Assembly: GCA_037013495.1 (NCBI GenBank)
Contig: CM072806.1
Location: forward strand, 33,318,501 to 33,382,500
From: Hippophae tibetana
Lineage: Eukaryota; Streptophyta; Magnoliopsida; Rosales; Elaeagnaceae
Direction of reading: 5' to 3'
Length of the DNA: 64,000 bases
In this document: positions 57,125 through 64,000 of the stretch, in pieces
Numbering within the stretch: the stretch's first letter is position 1
How the letters are laid out: each line of letters starts with the position of its first letter
Position numbers and translations under genes: made by a program
Notes under the pieces: model-generated
Seen by the model: the letters and a program-made list of their open reading frames with translations, nothing else
Databases searched by the model: none
Told to the model about the DNA's origin: nothing

Positions 57125-58899
57125 ATAAATATTTATGCAAATCTATATGTTTAGAATCATGGATATTTTCTGTTGTATTTCAAAAGTTTTTATCTTCAAT
57201 TGTATAAATTTATCAACGCATGAAGAACAACACCGTATGCACTCAATTTTCACCCTAGTATCTTAAAATATTAAGATATATAAGCCTTATATGAACAAAA
57301 AACTAGTTGGTAAGGTGTACATGGAACAATTGAAGAAAAATAAAATGTGTCACGGTGAGGATTATAATGTACCACGATCCACACTATTTAGAAGAAATTC
57401 ACGGGTCTCGTAGAGTAACCTATGTTACAAAGTGGGAAAAGTGGGCTATAGTACTACCTTCTTTGTTTTTATTTTGGCGTAGGTCAATGTATCTCATGCT
57501 ACAACAGTGGAAATCCTAGGCTATAGTCCACCTACATTTATTCGACCCGAAGCCCTTCTAGACTAACCTTCCTTATAAATAAAACATTTAGGTCACAATA
57601 GTTATACAGAGAAAATACTTTATTTTTCTTTCTCCAATAATTGGTTAGTTTTTTTGTGTAAATTTAAGGTTGTCATTCCACCATATACAAATACAGAAAT
57701 AGATCCTCTTAATTATGAAAAAGATCTAAAGATTTGGAGAAGCTAAAAACAACTTGTTTGGAGATTTGGAAATGTTTTCAACAAAAAAGAGTATTTTTAC
57801 TTGTTGTAATATTTAATTCTTTTTGTAATTTGATGGCTTTTATAGTTAAGTTGACTTTTGTTAATTTAGTTATGATTAGCTAAATCTACCTATGGGATTT
57901 TTGCTTCCAATGATTTGAAGAAAAACAATTATAATTTAAATAAATAAAATTTTTACATGTATTTTTTTTTCATAATCTTTAGATCGATAATCATAGATTC
58001 ATGATGGGCCAAGTCATGATTTATGATTAAAGAAAATATTTTAGAATTAAGCATTAGACACGTCATCTTAATTTAATTATGTATAATGAATAAGAGTCTA
58101 TTTAATTTTATTGTTTTATAGTAATTTATATTGCTTAAAAAATAACTTTAATTATAAATTAAGATTTGACATATCTTTAATTTATAATTAGAGAATATAT
58201 TTACATTAGGTTTATCAATTTTAAATTCAAGCCCGACCAAAGGAAGTTAATAATTAATTTAAGATTTTTGGCTTATATATATTTCTTTATTTTAACAATT
58301 AATCAATTTCAACCTTGGTAAAGAAAGAATTGATTAATTTAATATCATTGATAACTTAATGGTTATAAGGAGTTTTATTTAAAAAATAAATAATTCAATA
58401 AAACTAAATTATATTTAAATCTCTTAATTATTTCTATTCATGAAGAGTTAAACTCGCTAAAATCTTATATATATCCATCATCCTAAATTCGACATAGTTT
58501 AATTTTTTGCTTTAATATGTCACTTTTAATTATATACTTTGGTTTATGTGCTTTCTTTAAATATAATTTAATTTATAATTTACAATTCTGTTTAACCAAA
58601 CACAAATTATTAGAATGTTTATGATTTATTTTTCTTATTTTCTCTTATTTATTTATTTTTAGTTATTATTTGTTTCTTATTTTTATTTATTTATTTTAAT
58701 TGTTTTTATTTGTTTATTTCTTTTTATTATTTTTTTATTTTTTTTGTTTATTTTAGTTTTATCTGTGATTTGTTTTATTATTTTTACTTATTTCAATTAT
58801 TTCGTTTCTTTTATTGATTTTTATTTCTTTTCTTCCATTTATTTTTCTTAGTTGTTAATTTTATTTTTATTTATTTTTCTTGAGTAATCACTTGAGCCA
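57125..58899 (+). other. Rest of the element F LTR and leader
   Basis: 57125-57180 continues the LTR start at 47753-47835 (relics of the ATAAATTTGTC...GAATCA...GGTATTTT segment of this LTR type). A TATAAATA box lies at 57574-57581. I cannot find the LTR end or a primer site. From about 57700 to 58880 the sequence is AT-rich with T-rich low complexity at 58640-58880 and no gene. Confidence 0.5.
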
Positions 58900-60070
58900 A
58901 TATTAGAGCTATTTAAAATGGGAGATGGCCAAGGGGGATACTAATGAAGGATTATGCAATGCCAATCATTGTCATTGCTACTTCCTCTATACAGTTGGAG
59001 GATTTGACTAGGAACTGAATTGAAAATATTCATTTTTTTTTATGTTTCCATCCTTCTATGGAATTCCCAATAAAGATCCATTGACTTTCATTATGGGTTT
59101 TTACTCAACTATGCAAACATTCCTTGTGCATGGGCTTACTGAAGACTAATAAAAATGAGGTATTTCTCGTACGCTCTTAAAGAAAAGGCTAGAGTTTAGC
59201 TAATGAATCTTTCACTACGTTCCATGATAACTTGGGAATGAGTCTATTATAAACTCAAGTGAAGATACTATTCCCAATAGAAAATTTTCTATTGGAGAGC
59301 AAAAATTGCTATATTCTCTCAAATGAAAGGAGGAAAATTCTATGATACTTGGGATAGGTTCAAATTACTTCTCACTTAATGCCCACACTATAGTTTCCCA
59401 ATGCAGCTGTTAAATCATTTTTGTATGTTGAATTAACACAATTCACAGTTGATAATACTATAGGTGGAGCTATGAGAGATATAACAGCCTAAGGGACTCT
59501 TAATCTCTATAAAATATTGGGTGCTAATTCCTGAAAAAAGAGTACTAGAGTGAGGAAAGCTAGAGTTAATGAGGTAGACTCTGAGAACAAGATAGCCATA
59601 CAACATGTGAAATTGACGAAGTAAGTTCAACTCCTAATTACCAAGAACATACCAAATCAAGAGGTATGTGGAGTTTATGGTATGTATGGCTATGATACTA
59701 ATGTTTTCTCTTTTGTAGATGATCTATATGCACTTACTAGCCTAGAAGTTTATTTTATGCAGGTGTACTAATATAGACCCATGAATGTTCCTTACACCAA
59801 TTCCTATGATTTTAGGTGGATAAATCACTCTAATTTCTCATGAGAAGTAAACAGTAACCCACCATATGCCCAAGACCAAATGCAAGTCCTAATGTTAAAC
59901 CAAAACATGCCACACTACCCACCTAAAGAGCCAAGATTGGAGGACAACTTGAATGCTATCATTCAAGTAAGTGAAGATAATGAAATGAAATGTAATAAAA
60001 GGTTGAACTCTTTAGAGGCATTTATGAAAAGCATGGAAGGAAAATTTAGGCAAATAACTAAGAAAATGTA
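58900..60070 (+). pseudogene. Element F gag relic (Athila/Tat type)
   Basis: Across frames: MFPSFYGIPNKDPLTFIMGF, a FLVHGLTED stretch, FSYALKEKAR, then MKGGKFYDTWDRFKLLL and CPHYSF. This follows the Athila gag pattern F-GFYG...HGLTED...FP-SL...ES-YE-WERFK-LL--CPHH. The C-terminal coiled part KEPRLEDNLNAIIQVSEDNE (about 59925-59985) is also typical. There are many stops and several shifts. Confidence 0.78.
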
Positions 60071-60960
60071 AAGATAAGAAAAAGGGAAGTTTTCTAGTCA
60101 ATTTTAATAAATTCAAACTATGATGACTCTAAGGGTGGTAAGGTTTTGAATAAAGATTTTCCTAAGATTTCTAATGATTCATTAAATAATACAAGAAAAA
60201 TAGGTGAAGTTCAAGTAGCACCCAAGGAAGGTGTGAACATAACTGAAACAATTGCAAAAGCCTTTTGAGGGAATTCAATGAGAATCAATTGACCCACTTA
60301 CATTGCACAATGTACTAGTATGATATCGACCACCCATACCATTCCCACACCGTCTTAAGGACATTAAATAGGATAAAAAAAATTCTAATCTATTTGATAT
60401 GCTTTCTAAAATTAACATTAATTTACTACTCTTAGATATCATTAGGAATATGCCTTCCAATGGAAATATTTTTAAAGAATTGAACACTAAGAAGATAAAT
60501 TATGATGTTAATGAAAGAGTTAATGTATCAAAAGTTGTTAGTGTAATACTTCAACAAAAACTTCCACCCAAATTTAAGGATCCTGGTTGTTTTATTATTA
60601 ATATTAATATGGGAAATAAAAAGGTTGTCTAGACTATGCTACATTTATGTGCAAGTATTAATCTTATGCTTTACTCAATTTCCTGAAAGATTTGTCAAAC
60701 ATTCTAAGAGCATTGTGGAGGATTTTCTTGTATAAATAGATAAGCTAATAATACATGTTAATTTTGGGGGAGTTAAATCCCACAACTATGTCTCTTCAAT
60801 TTCCTAATAGGTCTTTCAAATATCCTAAGAGCATCATTGAGAATTTGTTTGTACAAGTAGATAAGCTAATAATACCTGTTAATTTTAGAAGAATGGATAT
60901 GCATGAAAACCCATCATGGACAAGGAACACACTATTGTTCTTGGTAAGTCATTCATGGCC
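60071..60960 (+). pseudogene. Element F protease relic with 121-bp duplication
   Basis: QQKLPPKFKDPGCFIININM (from 60551) and CASINLMLYSI correspond to the Athila protease region; the family motif there is D-LGASINLMP, whose Asp is not preserved here. The following block (LNPTTMSLQFPNRSFKYPKS, IIENLFVQVDKLIIPVNF) is partly present twice: about 60668-60788 and 60789-60909, offset 121 bases. Confidence 0.75.
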
Positions 60961-61169
60961 ATAAACAAGACTATTATATGTGTCCATAATTGAAAATTAA
61001 CTATGAAAGTCTTGGGAAAGACTGTTAATTTTAAAGTTTTTGATTTCTCTCATATTCCTTTTATTTCTATTGATAATGAGTGTTCATATATTTATTATGT
61101 GATACACTTGATCATAACATCTTTTTGCTATATGAGATGAAGATAAACTTTAGTATGCTTTAACTATTG

Positions 61170-62560
61170 ATAGGATAGAGGAAAACTTAGATGAAGAGAC
61201 TAAGGGGTATCATGAATTTTTAGATATTGCTAAACCAATAAAGAGGCCTAGTACATCCTTATATATACTACCTTAGACCCCATTTGGGAAATAAAACACT
61301 CCATCTAAGCTAGAGTTGAAAGAGTTATCTATGTGTTTTTGTAAGAAGGGGATACCTATCAAGCTATTATTTCATCCACTTGACCATCCATGAAAAAGAA
61401 CCAGTTATGGTGCTTAAGAAATTCAAGAAATATAGAATGGGGTATTAGAGACATTAAAGATGTTATTCTGACTATGTGTGCGCATAATATTATTTTATAG
61501 TACAATACCAAACCTATGAGAGAAGCCTAAAAAAGACTTAACCTTACTATGCAAGAAGTAGTGAAAATTGAACTTTTGAAACTCTTAGAGGTAGGAATTA
61601 TTTATCCTATTGCTAATATCAAGTGGGTTAGTACATGTAGTACCTAAGAAATCAAGAATTACAATGGTAAGAAATGACAAGAATGAGTTATTGTCTACTA
61701 GAGTCATCACAAGATGAAGGATTTGTATAGACTTTCAAGAACTGAACCTGTACACTAAGAAAGTTCACTTTTCTCTTCCTTTTATTAATAAAATGTTAGA
61801 AAGATTAGTTAGGCCTGAATTTTTTTTATTTTCTTGATGGTCTTTCAAGCTATTACCAAGTACTTATTGCACTAAAATATAAAAACAAGACCACATTCAC
61901 TTGTCATTTTTGGACATTTTCTTTGAAGAGGATTTCATTTGATCTAATGCTCCCACCACATTCCAAAGATGCATGATGTCTATATTTTCAAATATGGTGG
62001 AGAAATTCATTGAGGTATTCATGGATGAATTTTTTGTCTTTGAAACCTCTATTGATGATTGTGTACATAAATTGACTTTAGTTTAAGATACATTGAATGC
62101 AATTTAATTCTTAGTTTGGAAAAAAATCACTTTATAGTTAAACAAGGCATCATGTTAAGACATTATTTCAAATTAAGGTATAGTAGTGGATAAGGATAAA
62201 GTCAATTTAATTGCTAAATTTTCCCTACTAATGTGAAGGGAATTAGGAATTTCTTAGTATATGTAGGTTTTTATAGGAGATTTATTAAATATTTTTCTAA
62301 ATTAAGTTATCATTTAGGTAATCTATTAGTCAAGGATGTCTTCTTTATGTTTGATAAAATCTTATTACTTTTAATACTTTGAAAGAAAAATTAACTTATG
62401 CACCTATTATAATGGCACCTTATTGGAATTTTAATTTGAAATTATGTGATGTTTATGATTTTGCCTTAGGGTGTGTTTCGGGGAAAATAGTGGATAAGAA
62501 TTTACATTTCATTTTATTATACTAGTAAAACAATTGGATACATTTAGATATTATTTGATA
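61170..62560 (+). pseudogene. Element F reverse transcriptase and start of RNase H, degraded
   Basis: Relics in order: VVKIELLKLLEVGIIYPIAN (61557), a RICIDFQELN stretch, HFSLPFINKMLERLVRPEFF, SNAPTTFQRCMMSIFSNMVE (about 61940-62000), KFIEVFMDEFFVFETS, then NFLVYVGFYRRFIKYFSKLS. Athila RTs have FMDDFSVFG at the active site. Here it reads FMDEFFVF, so one of the two catalytic Asp residues is Glu. At least six stops are present. Confidence 0.82.
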
Positions 62561-62649
62561 AGGTCTACATTTGTTATGCAATTTGATCATGTTGTGTTGA
62601 GATATTTATTAAGTAAATCGTATGATAAGTCAAGTTTGATCAGGTGGGT

Positions 62650-63412
62650 TTTTCTTTTACAAGAATTTGACACAGATTATAGATAACAAAGGAACTAAAA
62701 ATGTAATAGTTGAAACTTTACCCGATGAACAACTTGTTACAATATGCCCAAATACTTCGTATATTGACATTGTCAATTATCTTATGAGTTGTATTTTGAG
62801 GCTTAATATTCCTGTCCAAGAAAAGAAAAGACTTTTCCATGATTGCAGACACTATTTTTCGGATAACCTTTATTTGTTCAAGCTTTGCCCAAATCAAATC
62901 ATTTGGAGAGTGCCTAAGGAGGAGCATGAGTGCATTATGCCCTTTTATCATTAACTTCATTGTAGGGACCATTTTAGTGGTAAGGAAATGACCCTGGAGA
63001 TATTCCAATCTGGTTTTTACTATCCAACTTTATTTAAAGATTCTCGTAATTTTTTCATGCGATGTGATAAATGTCAAAAGACTAGTAACATAGAAAATTG
63101 TGATCATATGCTACTGTCATCTAATTTGGTTATTGAACTTTTTGATGTTTAGAGGAACGACTTTATGGGTCATTCTCCCCTTCTTTTAGATATGAATATA
63201 TTTTAGTTGATGTTGACTATGTGTCCAAGTGGGTTGAAGCTATACCCACCAAAACTAATGATGCTAACTTTTTTGTAAAATATTTAAAAGATGTAATATT
63301 TAGTAAGTTTGGCACACCTAGGGCCATAATCAGTGATGGATGGAGCAACTTTTGCAATAAGGTTTTTGATAGCTTACTAAAAAAGTATATGTTGGCAGAT
63401 GTATTTTGTTGA
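62650..63412 (+). pseudogene. Element F integrase relic
   Basis: From about 62667: IIDNKGTKNVIVETLPDEQL (linker), FHDCRHYFSDNLYLFKLCPN, the zinc domain as HECIMPFYH...CHRDH-like...MRCDKCQK, then core pieces DFMGHSP and VDYVSKWVEAIPTKTNDANF, followed by FSKFGTPRAIISDGWSNFCN. The family motif ISDGGSHF is altered (DGWSNF) but its Asp remains. The reading stops at 63410-63412 before the catalytic Glu is reached; no later integrase sequence is recognised. Confidence 0.82.
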
Positions 63413-64000
63413 GGGAAAGAAAGTAAAGATATTCATTTATGAACAATCAATGATGATGACTAAAGGTTTTTTCATCCGATATATATAAAGCATGCATAGA
63501 TGTTTGATTCATGCAAGGGGTCTATGATGACTTGCATAATTTCATAAAATATATCACTTCTCAACTTTAACTTTAGTCTAATTTTATTTTATTTTTTATT
63601 GAATTTAGACCTCATTATTATTATTTAAATTTTATTACAGATTTTAAGATAATAAAAATCCAAAATTTTTAGAAGCATATCATCAAAGGACATATAATAG
63701 AAAAATGTGAAAGCATATTCTTTTTGCGATTCAATTTTCTTTCACATCCTCTCAGAAAATTATGGTGAATTCGTTTATGTTAAATTTAATTTTTAGCATG
63801 AACTAATTTATATTTATTATAGAAAAAAGATGTAATTTAGCTATGCTTGATTTTCTATGTTAATTTGAATTATTTCTCTACATGTTTGTTTGATTTATTC
63901 TGAGTTTAATGCTTCTAATTAACTGGCCATTAATTAGATGATTTTAGTCTTGTGATTTACTATCGAAAGAGGAATTATAAGATATATTTGGAATATTTCA
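63413..64000. other. AT-rich sequence at the right edge
   Basis: No recognisable coding or repeat feature. The abrupt loss of Athila homology after 63412 suggests a deletion or another insertion whose end lies outside the window. Confidence 0.4.

Larger units (their letters stand above)
47753..63412 (+). mobile_element. Athila/Tat-like gypsy element F, broken, 3' end beyond recognition
   Basis: The LTR start TGATGAGTGCTTAAAAAGC (47753) is inserted in C2 gag. It is cut after about 83 bases by element E and resumes at 57125 after the ATTAT duplication. Gag (58900-60070), protease (60071-60960), RT/RNase H (61270-62560) and integrase (62650-63412) follow in gypsy order. Dozens of stops and shifts are present. 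The LTR terminus resembles that of the TGATGAG family, making F the nearest protein-coding relative of D/E in the window. Confidence 0.75.

Overview
The window looks like AT-rich intergenic DNA from a seed plant. The evidence is the plant LTR-retrotransposon content (Ty1/copia, a Ty3/gypsy lineage primed by initiator tRNA-Met, and Athila/Tat-like elements primed by tRNA-Asp), a DnaJ exon of plant type at the left edge, and a CACTA-like terminus. I cannot name the species. I find no intact protein-coding gene. The only likely host coding sequence is an 89-base exon of a type-A DnaJ co-chaperone at the left edge. Everything else recognisable is a nest of transposable elements, almost all broken by stop codons, frameshifts or later insertions.

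Layout. 1-977: end of the DnaJ locus. 978-1160: CACTA-like end. 3491-13430: copia element A (+), whose integrase is split by a 4.36-kb insertion (6235-10594) made of two LTRs in inverted orientation, flanked by a perfect GTATG duplication. 14183-34935: copia element B (-), only about 4-5 kb of its own sequence, cut apart by (i) an LTR-like insert at 16744-18545, (ii) a copia-type LTR at 18833-21902 that itself holds a solo LTR, and (iii) a compound block at 22093-33214 made of gypsy element C (+) and non-autonomous element D (-). 38160-39916: solo LTR. 39917-45030: Athila-like element G (-), with another copia-type LTR inside its integrase. 46685-47752: a second gypsy fragment, C2. 47753-63412: Athila-like element F (+), truncated by the window edge, with the complete young non-autonomous element E (47836-57119, flanked by ATTAT) inside its 5' LTR. 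E's own 3' LTR is in turn split by a reversed LTR (53490-55565).

One LTR family dominates. It starts TGATGAGTGCTC, ends GCTCATCA and is usually about 1.65-2.1 kb. Its features are a TATA box, TGACGTCA palindromes, a GC-rich tandem array, a strong R-region hairpin and an AATAAA signal. It occurs as an inverted pair, as four reversed or forward lone LTRs, and as the LTRs of D and E. D and E have a tRNA-Asp primer site and a roughly 3.4-kb internal region with no coding capacity. The 3' end of that region is homologous to the 3' non-coding end of G, and the LTR terminus resembles that of F. D/E therefore look like a large non-autonomous derivative (LARD-like) of an Athila/Tat lineage.

The most interesting signals are structural rather than coding: the inverted LTR pair sharing one target duplication; two tandem stem-loops inside D/E whose stems differ by compensatory changes; an R-region hairpin that covaries between LTR copies; and a 35-bp unit containing the primer-binding site repeated three times in D. 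All of this was read by eye, so boundaries in the degraded elements are approximate.
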